Positions 1 to 6,295 of a stretch of 7,720 nt of DNA are shown piece after piece. The stretch lies in assembly GCA_947254665.1 (NCBI GenBank), contig CAMYEJ010000067.1, forward strand, positions 1 through 7,720, read 5' to 3'. The position numbers and the translations under genes were made by a program. The first letter of the stretch is position 1. Every line of letters begins with the position of its first letter. This DNA is from an uncultured Peptoniphilus sp. (lineage in GTDB: Bacteria; Bacillota; Clostridia; Tissierellales; Peptoniphilaceae). Under the pieces are notes generated by a model. It saw only the letters and a program-made list of their open reading frames with translations. It made no database searches and was not told the DNA's origin.

Positions 1-1442
1 ATCTTATTGATTCAAATGCATCAAATTTTGAATTTCAAAATATTATTTCTAAGTATGATCTTGGCTCCTACAAAGATGAAGAAGCATTACTTGGAAAAGG
101 TGTAAAGAAAAAATCTTACTCAGATTTAGAAAAAGACGAACTTTTTAAATACTTTTCGTTTATTTTAAATGGAAGTTTTAAATTAAAAGATATCCAAATT
201 GATAAGCTAAAAGAGCTTGAAATGTTTGATCTATATAGAGAAATAGAACTACCTCTACTGGAAGTTCTAGCCTATATGGAGCTTACAGGTATAAAGACTG
301 AATTCAGTGTCCTTGATGATATAGGTAAAAACTTAGAAGATAGAATTGAAAATCTAACTAGCTCAATATTTGAAATTTCTGGAGAAGAGTTCAATATAAA
401 TTCCACTAAACAATTGGGAGAAATTTTATTCGATAAGCTTAGACTTCCTGTTATAAAAAAGACGAAGACCGGATATTCAACTGCCCAAGACGTGTTAGAA
501 AAATTGGTTGACGAAAGTCCTATTGTAGAAAATATATTGGAATATAGAAAGCTTACAAAGCTAAAGAATACCTACATTGATGGATTAAAAGCCCTTATAA
601 ATGAAAAAACTGGCAGAATTCATTCAAGATTTAATCAAACAGGTACTTCTACCGGAAGGATAAGTTCAACAGAACCAAATTTACAAAATATTCCTATTAG
701 ATCTGAAGAAGGAAGAATGATAAGAGGAGCATTCTTAGCAAGTGAAGGTTCAACTTTGGTGGATTGCGACTACAGTCAAATTGAACTAAGGGTACTAGCG
801 AGCCTTTCGAAAGATCCAAGGATGATGGAAGCATTTGAACATGGAATGGATATCCATACCAAGACCGCATCAGAAGTTTTCCATGTGGATAAAGATGATG
901 TTACAGATCTTTTAAGATCTAGGGCAAAGGCGGTTAACTTTGGAATTGTCTATGGAATATCTGACTTCGGACTTTCAAGGCAACTTGGAATTACAAGAGA
1001 ACTTGCGAAAGAATATATCGATGGATACTTTGAAAACTTTAAAAAAGTAAAAGAATACATGGACTATGAAATTGAAACTGGTAAGAAACAAGGATATGTA
1101 AAGACAATTTTCAACAGAAGAAGATATATTCCAGAGCTTTCTGCAAAGAACTTCAACATCAGATCTTTTGGAGAAAGAATTGCACTTAATACTCCTATAC
1201 AAGGTTCTGCTGCAGATATTATTAAGATTGCAATGGTTAAGGTATATAGAGAAATCAAGAAGAGAAATTTAAAATCTAAATTAATCCTTACAATACACGA
1301 TGAACTTGTAGTCGATGCAGTTAATGATGAGCTTGAAGTGGTGGAAGAATTGATGAAGGATATAATGGAAAATGCAGTTAAACTAAACGTTCCATTAAAA
1401 GTATCCCTAGATACTGGTAAGAGTATGTATGAAACTAAGTAA
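1..1442 (+). CDS. polA: DNA polymerase I, C-terminal part (5' end outside the window)
   Basis: Family A DNA polymerase, which fills gaps and replaces RNA primers during replication and repair. The frame is open from position 3 to the stop at 1440-1442, giving 479 residues; the N-terminal 400 or so residues (5' nuclease and part of the exonuclease-like domain) lie upstream of the window. The ATG at 222 is internal, because homologous sequence continues before it. Polymerase motifs are intact: the TSTGRISS...NLQNIPIR segment (about nt 645-705), motif A DYSQIELRVLA with its metal-binding Asp at nt 768, motif B RAKAVNFGIVYG with Lys at nt 927 and Tyr at 951, and motif C HDE at nt 1296-1304. The exonuclease-like segment at the fragment's start reads KYFSFI where active Klenow enzymes carry the YxxxD of motif Exo III, so the 3'-5' proofreading site is probably dead, as in many Gram-positive PolI enzymes. 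It overlaps coaE by 14 nt, in another frame. Many Bacillota have mutM between polA and coaE; it is absent here. Confidence 0.97.
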   Translation, partial: LIDSNASNFEFQNIISKYDLGSYKDEEALLGKGVKKKSYSDLEKDELFKYFSFILNGSFKLKDIQIDKLKELEMFDLYREIELPLLEVLAYMELTGIKTEFSVLDDIGKNLEDRIENLTSSIFEISGEEFNINSTKQLGEILFDKLRLPVIKKTKTGYSTAQDVLEKLVDESPIVENILEYRKLTKLKNTYIDGLKALINEKTGRIHSRFNQTGTSTGRISSTEPNLQNIPIRSEEGRMIRGAFLASEGSTLVDCDYSQIELRVLASLSKDPRMMEAFEHGMDIHTKTASEVFHVDKDDVTDLLRSRAKAVNFGIVYGISDFGLSRQLGITRELAKEYIDGYFENFKKVKEYMDYEIETGKKQGYVKTIFNRRRYIPELSAKNFNIRSFGERIALNTPIQGSAADIIKIAMVKVYREIKKRNLKSKLILTIHDELVVDAVNDELEVVEELMKDIMENAVKLNVPLKVSLDTGKSMYETK

Positions 1443-2019
1443 AATAATCGGTATAACCGGTTCAATAGCGACAGGGAAATCCCAAGTCTCAAATATTTTA
1501 AGGGATTTGGGATATACTGTTATTGATTCAGATTTAGTTGCAAGAGAAATTGCTGAAAGAGAAGATATCCTAGATGAAATTAAGAAATTTTTCGGAGATG
1601 ATGCGACCCTAGGCGGTAAATTAAATCGCAGTTATGTAAGAGATATTGTGTTTAAAGATGAAGAAAAACTAAAAATTTTAAACTCTATTATGCACAGAAC
1701 GATTTATGAAAACATACTTTCAAGAATTAAGGATGGCGAAATTAATTTTATAGACGTTCCACTTCTCTTTGAAACCATAGAGGAAGCGAAAATTTATGGC
1801 TTAGATTATGACGAGGTATGGGTAGTGTATTCCAATCCGAGTATACAACTTAAAAGGCTTATGAAAAGGGACAATATAAGTAAGGCTGAAGCTCAGAGAA
1901 TTATAGATTCTCAAATTTCTATAGAAGAAAAGAAAAATCTAGCCGACTATGTAGTAGAAAACAATGATGGCTTGGAAAATCTTAGAAATAATGTCTTAAA
2001 AGCATTGGAAAGATTGTAA
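1429..2019 (+). CDS. coaE: Dephospho-CoA kinase
   Basis: Catalyses the last step of coenzyme A synthesis: ATP-dependent phosphorylation of the 3'-OH of dephospho-CoA, in the cytoplasm. The 196-residue length is typical of the family. A P-loop GSIATGKS sits at residues 11-18, followed by the substrate-binding DSD (33-35, in VIDSDLVARE). The family signatures DVPLLFE (central CoA-domain strand) and the lid/C-terminal region KRDNISKAEAQRIIDSQ are also present. The usual His-Pro of the family's 'I.HP.I' element reads His-Arg here (MHRTIYENI), a mild variation. The ATG at 1429 puts the P-loop at the normal distance from the N-terminus. It lies inside the end of polA, so translation is probably coupled; only a weak purine-rich stretch precedes it. 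The polA-coaE neighbourhood is widely conserved in Bacillota and supports the call. Confidence 0.96.
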   Translation: MKLSKIIGITGSIATGKSQVSNILRDLGYTVIDSDLVAREIAEREDILDEIKKFFGDDATLGGKLNRSYVRDIVFKDEEKLKILNSIMHRTIYENILSRIKDGEINFIDVPLLFETIEEAKIYGLDYDEVWVVYSNPSIQLKRLMKRDNISKAEAQRIIDSQISIEEKKNLADYVVENNDGLENLRNNVLKALERL

Positions 2020-2031
2020 TTTATGTAGGCT

Positions 2032-2745
2032 ATGATATATATATTATTATTATTTTTACTTCTAATTTCTTATCTTTTTTATGAACTAAGCTTTACCTAT
2101 GTTGAGTTCTTAGATTTTAAACTGGGTTTGAATATCTATCAAATTAGCGACTACCATTCAAGCGTATTTGTAAATTTAAAAAGACTAAAAAATATTCTAT
2201 CTAAAGATAATATCGATGTGGTAATTCTGACAGGAGATTTGGTAAATAGAAGTACAGACAATTTAAATAGACTCAGAAATTTTCTAGAAGTTGTTTTAGA
2301 AAATTCAAAAAAAGTCATATTTGTAAGCGGCAATCATGAATTGGAAAATAAAAATTACTTTAAAATTTTAGAACTTTTGAAGGAATGCAATGTGAAAGTT
2401 CTAGACGGTTCTTATATAATAATAGAAAACACATTAATTTCTAATGTTGAGATTTCAAAAATAAAAGAGGATTATAAATATAGCATATTCGCAGATCATT
2501 TTCCAATACACTGCGAGAATACAATTGGATATGATTTAAGAATTTGTGGTCACACCCATGGAGGTCAAGTTAGAATTCCGTTTGTAGGAGCGATAATTGA
2601 TCACGATAAAAATATATTCCCTAAGCATCAAAAGGGTTTATATGAAATAAATAATAATTTAATCTATATCGACAGCGGTATAGGAGAAAGAATTCCTATT
2701 AGAATTTTTAATAGGTCTAAGTTAACGAGAATTTCAAAGAGGTAG
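2032..2745 (+). CDS. Membrane-anchored calcineurin-like metallophosphoesterase (YkuE/YaeI type)
   Basis: A 237-residue binuclear-metal phosphoesterase. The metal-binding motifs occur in family order: D40-x-H42 (ISDYH), G68-D69 (LTGDLVN), G100-N101-H102-E103, a later His (H156, in ADHFP) and GHTHGGQ at 173-179. The C-terminal end (IDSGIGERIPIRIFNR) also resembles the YkuE/YaeI group, whose members have been linked to lipid or envelope phosphoester hydrolysis; the substrate here is unknown. Residues 2-17 form one hydrophobic segment, suggesting a single N-terminal anchor. Topology cannot be fixed by eye. The start ATG at 2032 has no good Shine-Dalgarno sequence; an out-of-frame ATG-TAG lies just upstream at 2023. 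The gene follows coaE by 12 nt and precedes the DUF1538 gene by 1 nt, so it belongs to the same transcription unit. It appears more AT-rich than its neighbours, by inspection only. Confidence 0.9.
   Translation: MIYILLLFLLLISYLFYELSFTYVEFLDFKLGLNIYQISDYHSSVFVNLKRLKNILSKDNIDVVILTGDLVNRSTDNLNRLRNFLEVVLENSKKVIFVSGNHELENKNYFKILELLKECNVKVLDGSYIIIENTLISNVEISKIKEDYKYSIFADHFPIHCENTIGYDLRICGHTHGGQVRIPFVGAIIDHDKNIFPKHQKGLYEINNNLIYIDSGIGERIPIRIFNRSKLTRISKR
2736..2742 (+). promoter_or_regulatory. Ribosome binding site of the DUF1538 gene
   Basis: AAAGAGG lies inside the last codons of the phosphoesterase gene, 4 nt before the ATG at 2747. It supports that start and implies that the two genes are translated from one mRNA. 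Confidence 0.7.
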
Positions 2746-2746
2746 T

Positions 2747-4210
2747 ATGTTTAAAGATAAGATAAAAGAATCTTCCTTTTCTGTAATTCCCGTAGTTTTA
2801 ATAGTGTTGACGCTTTCATTTACAATTGTAGATTTAAGTACAAATGATTTAATAAGCTTTTTGATAGGAGCGGTTTTAATTATTTTTGGCCTGGCAATAT
2901 TTTTATTCGGGGCTGAGATGGGCGTAGAAGAAATAGGTAACCATCTGGGAGTTTTTGTAGCAAATTTTAAAACTCTCATATTAATAATACTTGCGGGACT
3001 ATTTTTAGGTTTTTTAATAACAGTTGCAGAACCGGATCTTATGATTTTAGGTTTTCAAATTCAAAATGTTACTAATGGCGCCCTTACAAAGAATTTAATA
3101 GTTCTGTCTGTAAGCTCTGGAGTAGGGATAATGTTCGCTCTAGGTTTTTATAGAACATTAAAAGAAATTTCGATTTCAAATACATTTTCTTTTTTATACG
3201 GAGCAATATTCATACTTTTAATATTTACGATGGAAGAGTTCACAGGGATAGCTTTTGATGCATCAGGTGCAACCACGGGAGCTATGACCACTCCATTTAT
3301 CCTTGCAATAGGACTTGGTGTATCTAAGATGAAGGGTTCTGAAAAATCTGCAGAAGAGTCATTTGGACTTCTTGGCATCTGTTCTGCTGGACCAATCTTT
3401 GCAGTCATAATGCTTGGACTTTTTACAGGACATGTAGAAGGTGGAGAGATTACAGAAGTTGCCCACGCAACAGGTCTTGCAAATTACATCTTAGAATTTA
3501 AACACGCAGCTAAAGATACTGCAATAGCCATCGTTCCAGTTGCATTATTATTTTTAATAACAAATAAATTATTCTTTAAATTAAGAAAGAGAGAGTATAG
3601 AAGAATTTTAAAAGGACTTTTATATACTTTTATTGGACTTGTACTTTTTATGGGTGGAGTTAACTCTGGGTTTATGTCCGTTGCTAGACAGATTGGATCT
3701 TCAATTGCTGCAAATAATTATAAACTTCTACCTGTAATAGGATTTGTACTAGGGATGGTAGTAGTGCTTGCAGAGCCTGCAGTGTATATTCTTTCCCATC
3801 AAGTTGAAGATGTAACGGCAGGTAGTATTCCAAGGAAGATGATCGTAGTTGCCCTTTCCATAGGAGTTGCCCTTGCTGTATGTCTATCCATGGTTAGGAT
3901 TCTAAATAGCAGCATAAAACTTTGGATGTTCTTGGTTCCAGGTTTTTCAATTGAAATGATTCTTTCATACTTCATTCCAAACATTTTCGTAGGTATTGGA
4001 TTTGACTCTGGAGGAGTTGCTTCAGGTCCGATGACAGCCACATTCTTACTAGCATTTTCTCAAGGGGCTTCATCAATGATTGACGGAGCAGATATATTGA
4101 TAGATGGTTTTGGAATTATAGCCATAGTTGTCATGATGCCTATAATTTCTATCTCAATTTTAGGTTTATTATTTAAATTAAAATCCAAGAAGGAGGGTAT
4201 TGATGTTTAA
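2747..4210 (+). CDS. DUF1538 family multi-pass membrane protein, internally duplicated
   Basis: A 487-residue, very hydrophobic protein with about a dozen probable membrane segments, recognised as DUF1538 (PF07556); its molecular function is not established. Two copies of one module are visible. AEPD at residues 94-97 followed by FDASGATTGAMTTP at 170-183 corresponds to AEPA at 342-345 followed by FDSGGVASGPMT at 419-430. The Glu-to-Asp spacing is almost equal in both (76 and 77 residues). These small-residue, acidic motifs embedded in hydrophobic helices look like paired re-entrant or pore/substrate-site elements of an inverted- or tandem-repeat transporter or channel, but this is inference. 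The gene overlaps by 8 nt a PII-like protein, a typical soluble regulator of membrane transporters. That suggests a regulated transport or channel function. No ligand can be named from sequence. Confidence 0.88.
   Translation: MFKDKIKESSFSVIPVVLIVLTLSFTIVDLSTNDLISFLIGAVLIIFGLAIFLFGAEMGVEEIGNHLGVFVANFKTLILIILAGLFLGFLITVAEPDLMILGFQIQNVTNGALTKNLIVLSVSSGVGIMFALGFYRTLKEISISNTFSFLYGAIFILLIFTMEEFTGIAFDASGATTGAMTTPFILAIGLGVSKMKGSEKSAEESFGLLGICSAGPIFAVIMLGLFTGHVEGGEITEVAHATGLANYILEFKHAAKDTAIAIVPVALLFLITNKLFFKLRKREYRRILKGLLYTFIGLVLFMGGVNSGFMSVARQIGSSIAANNYKLLPVIGFVLGMVVVLAEPAVYILSHQVEDVTAGSIPRKMIVVALSIGVALAVCLSMVRILNSSIKLWMFLVPGFSIEMILSYFIPNIFVGIGFDSGGVASGPMTATFLLAFSQGASSMIDGADILIDGFGIIAIVVMMPIISISILGLLFKLKSKKEGIDV
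4190..4197 (+). promoter_or_regulatory. Strong ribosome binding site that sets the PII gene start
   Basis: AAGGAGGG ends 5 nt before the ATG at 4203. That spacing is optimal for 4203 and too tight for the in-frame TTG at 4200, so ATG 4203 was chosen as the start. Confidence 0.8.
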
Positions 4211-4835
4211 CGATTATGTTTTTTATACAGCAATAATTAAAAATGGAGATGCTTCTAGACTACTACAAGAGGCGAAAAATATCGGTATAACAGGTGGCAC
4301 GATTATGCTTACTACAACCTATAGTCAAAACAAAATCCTAACTACTCTTGGATTTAATGAAGATAGGAATGAAGCACTTCTTGTAATTCTAAACAAGGGA
4401 TTAGAAAAACCACTTCATGAAATCTCAAAGAAGTTTTTTGAAAAGCATAAGGGTTATTGCTACACTTCTAATATAGAAATGTTAAAGGGAACACATATAG
4501 AACTTAAAGAAGGAGAAGTTATGAATTCAAATTACAAAGCACTATTTGTCATAGTTGAAAGAGGAAATGGTGAAGATGTCATAGATATAGCGACGAAGAA
4601 TGGAGCAACAGGAGCTACAATATTCCACGGTAGAGGATCTGGAGTTCACGAAAAAAGTTCGCTATTTAATCTAATTATAGAGCCAGAAAAAGAAATGGTG
4701 ATGTCACTTGTATTAGAGTCACAAGTTGAACCAATTGCCAAAGCTATTGTAGAAGAAATGGAAATAGAAAAACCAGGAGCTGGAATTTTATTTACCCTTG
4801 ATGTAAATAAAGTGACAGGACTTTTTGAAAGTTAA
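4203..4835 (+). CDS. Tandem PII-like (GlnB-fold) signalling protein
   Basis: A 210-residue cytoplasmic protein made of two PII-like halves. The C-terminal half (about 110-210) is clear: strand ALFVIVERG, helix GEDVIDIATKNG, then GATGATIFHGRGSG (134-147), a short loop, strand-rich FNLIIEPEKEMVMSLV, a helix, and EKPGAGILFTLDVNKVTGL, equivalent to the PII B-loop and final strand. The N-terminal half repeats the fold in degraded form (TAIIKNGDASRLLQEAKNIGITGGTIM at about 9-35) and lacks both the HGRGSG motif and the Gly-rich B-loop. The T-loop is short and has no evident uridylylation Tyr, so classical GlnB/GlnK nitrogen control is unlikely. The gene overlaps the DUF1538 gene by 8 nt, and the protein probably binds and regulates that membrane partner in response to a nucleotide or small ligand (inference). 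An alternative TTG start at 4200 would add one residue. Confidence 0.87.
   Translation: MFNDYVFYTAIIKNGDASRLLQEAKNIGITGGTIMLTTTYSQNKILTTLGFNEDRNEALLVILNKGLEKPLHEISKKFFEKHKGYCYTSNIEMLKGTHIELKEGEVMNSNYKALFVIVERGNGEDVIDIATKNGATGATIFHGRGSGVHEKSSLFNLIIEPEKEMVMSLVLESQVEPIAKAIVEEMEIEKPGAGILFTLDVNKVTGLFES
4510..4523 (+). promoter_or_regulatory. Possible internal translation start between the two PII domains
   Basis: AAGGAG at 4510-4515 is followed after 5 nt by an in-frame ATG at 4521 (codon 107 of the PII gene). This is exactly the domain boundary. Translation from here would give a 104-residue single PII domain, close to the usual length of a stand-alone PII subunit. The match may be chance, since the codons for Glu-Gly-Glu create the purine run. 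Confidence 0.4.
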
Positions 4836-6177
4836 AAATAGCGAAGTAAGTTACTACAAAAGAGCGATAAAGACTGCCTGGCCAGCCGTTCTCGAAAGTT
4901 TCTTCATTGCTCTTACAGGACTTATAGATACCCTTATGGTTTCATCACTAGGAACATCTGCAGTTTCTGCAGTAGGACTTACTACTCAACCAAAATTCAT
5001 AGGACTTACTACATTCTTTTCAATATGCGTTGCGGTGTCAGCGATAGTTGCGAGAAGGTACGGAGAGAAAAATAAGAAATCGGCCAACGAGACTCTATTA
5101 ACCGCTCTTTTCGCATCGATAATACTATGTGTTTTTATAACAGGTGCAATCTTAAAATATAGTGATCCAATAATAAGAATCTCTGGAAGTAATGCTGACA
5201 CGCATCAAATTGCAAAAGAATACTTAGACATAGTCATGGGATTTTCAATTTTTAGTGTAATCTCTATGACTATAAACGCTGCTCAGAGAGGATCGGGAAA
5301 TACAAAGATAGCCTTTACTACTAATTTGGTATCTAACTTAGTAAATATTGTGTTCAATTATCTTTTAATAGGCGGGAATTTTGGCTTTCCAGCCCTTGGA
5401 GTAAAGGGAGCAGCTATTGCTACTGTCCTTGGTACGGTTGTAGCGATGCTCATGAGCATAAGGAGTCTACTTGTTAAGAGTTCTTTTGTTAGAATAGACT
5501 ATATAATTAAAAACAAAATAAAACCTACATTTAAAACTGCAAAATCCATTGCAAATTTTGGAATAAATATGTTTTTAGAGATGAATGCAATGAGGGTAGG
5601 ATTTCTTGCAACATCACTAATAGCGGCAAGACTTGGAACAGATGCCTTTGCTGCTCACAATGTAGGAATGCAACTTCTATCAATTGGGTTTGCATTTGCA
5701 GATGGTATGCAAGTAGCTGCGGTAGCACTTGCAGGAGCATCACTTGGTGCAGGCAGAAAAGAAGATGCGAAACTATATGGACATATCTGTCAAAGGATAG
5801 GATTCGGAATTTCCGTGACACTTTCTTTAATGCTGCTTGTATTTGGTAAAGAAATATTTAAATTATTCTTTGAAGATGAAACTGTACTTGAATATGGAGT
5901 ATTAATTTCAAGATTTGTAACAGTAATAGTTATGGCACAGATTTCTCAAATAATCTATGCAGGATGCCTCAGAGCAGGAGGAGATGTAAAATATACATTA
6001 TTTGCATCACTTATTTCTGTAACATTTATACGAACCATCGTCACTTATGTTCTTACAATTCCACTTAGTATGGGGCTTATGGGTATATGGATAGGAGTAT
6101 TATCTGACCAAGCATCAAGATATGTATTTATGTCCACTAGATTTAAAAAAGGACAATGGGTAGAAATTAAAATTTGA
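4825..6177 (+). CDS. MATE family efflux transporter
   Basis: A 450-residue inner-membrane exporter of the multidrug and toxic compound extrusion family, which couples Na+ or H+ entry to export of organic cations or other small molecules. The protein shows two homologous halves. The first begins near residue 18 with AWPAVLESFF...GLIDTLMVSSLG and continues with RRYGEKNKKSANET; the second begins near residue 244 with NFGINMFLEMNAMRVGFLA and continues with AARLGTDAFAAHNVGMQ and GASLGAGRKEDAK. The length and about twelve hydrophobic segments fit the family. The substrate cannot be predicted. The start is TTG at 4825, within the end of the PII gene (11 nt overlap) and 4 nt after an AGGA; the first in-frame ATG is about 38 codons in and would delete the first membrane segment. 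Translation is therefore probably coupled to the PII gene. The stop TGA is followed directly by TAA. Confidence 0.93.
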   Translation: MKVKNSEVSYYKRAIKTAWPAVLESFFIALTGLIDTLMVSSLGTSAVSAVGLTTQPKFIGLTTFFSICVAVSAIVARRYGEKNKKSANETLLTALFASIILCVFITGAILKYSDPIIRISGSNADTHQIAKEYLDIVMGFSIFSVISMTINAAQRGSGNTKIAFTTNLVSNLVNIVFNYLLIGGNFGFPALGVKGAAIATVLGTVVAMLMSIRSLLVKSSFVRIDYIIKNKIKPTFKTAKSIANFGINMFLEMNAMRVGFLATSLIAARLGTDAFAAHNVGMQLLSIGFAFADGMQVAAVALAGASLGAGRKEDAKLYGHICQRIGFGISVTLSLMLLVFGKEIFKLFFEDETVLEYGVLISRFVTVIVMAQISQIIYAGCLRAGGDVKYTLFASLISVTFIRTIVTYVLTIPLSMGLMGIWIGVLSDQASRYVFMSTRFKKGQWVEIKI

Positions 6178-6201
6178 TAATCAGCTTATATTAATTTTTC
6201 G

Positions 6202-6230
6202 TTTACACCAATTTTAACAAGTGATATAAT
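6202..6230 (+). promoter_or_regulatory. Sigma-A type promoter with extended -10
   Basis: The -35 box TTTACA (6202-6207) and the perfect -10 box TATAAT (6225-6230) are separated by 17 nt, and TGA precedes the -10 box as a TGn extension. The expected transcription start is near 6237. It reads toward the radical SAM gene but lies upstream of the terminator at 6253-6274. Confidence 0.75.
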
Positions 6231-6236
6231 CGAAAC

Positions 6237-6245
6237 TGGTATAAT
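6237..6245 (+). promoter_or_regulatory. Second extended -10 element (TGGTATAAT)
   Basis: A second perfect TATAAT with a TGn extension lies 15 nt after the first. No -35 box is well placed; a TTAACA is 20 nt upstream, which is too far for ideal spacing, but extended -10 promoters can work without one. The expected start, about 6251-6253, coincides with the first base of the terminator hairpin. Confidence 0.5.
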
Positions 6246-6248
6246 TTT

Positions 6249-6289
6249 AAATGAGGGCTTAGAGCCCTTTTTTTAGCAAAAAATGAGGG
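6249..6289 (+). repeat. Nine-base direct repeat AAATGAGGG flanking the hairpin
   Basis: AAATGAGGG occurs at 6249-6257, where it forms the left arm of the terminator hairpin, and again at 6281-6289, where it forms the ribosome binding site of the radical SAM gene. Both copies can therefore pair with the same CCCT at 6265-6268. Confidence 0.6.
6253..6274 (+). terminator. Intrinsic terminator or attenuator upstream of the radical SAM gene
   Basis: AGGGCT (6254-6259) pairs with AGCCCT (6263-6268) across a TAG loop, with a possible extra G-U pair at the base. A run of seven T follows (6268-6274). It can end the polA-to-MATE transcript 76 nt after the MATE stop codon. Because the promoter elements lie upstream of it, it may also limit transcription into the next gene. 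Confidence 0.8.
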
Positions 6290-6291
6290 AG
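6285..6291 (+). promoter_or_regulatory. Ribosome binding site of the radical SAM gene
   Basis: GAGGGAG lies 4 nt before the ATG at 6296. An ATG at 6283 overlaps it but is in a different frame. Confidence 0.65.
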
Positions 6292-6295
6292 AAAG

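Noticed and set aside
222..1442. ATG at 222 as the start of a short polymerase
   Set aside because: The same frame is open back to position 3 and encodes sequence homologous to the PolI exonuclease-like domain, so the gene simply runs in from outside the window.
5531..5821. Minus-strand open frame of 96 codons opposite the MATE gene, and similar antisense frames elsewhere (for example 1064-1492 and 6595-7035)
   Set aside because: They lie wholly opposite well-supported genes, have no family resemblance, and have compositions expected of complementary frames.
6251..6262. Micro-ORF ATG-AGG-GCT-TAG within the terminator hairpin, considered as a leader peptide
   Set aside because: It has three codons, no ribosome binding site and no regulatory codon run; it is a by-product of the hairpin sequence.
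6178..6295. Possible SCIFF precursor (scfA) hidden in the intergenic region
   Set aside because: No frame on either strand encodes a Cys-rich peptide of the right length; the space is filled by promoter elements, the terminator and the ribosome site.
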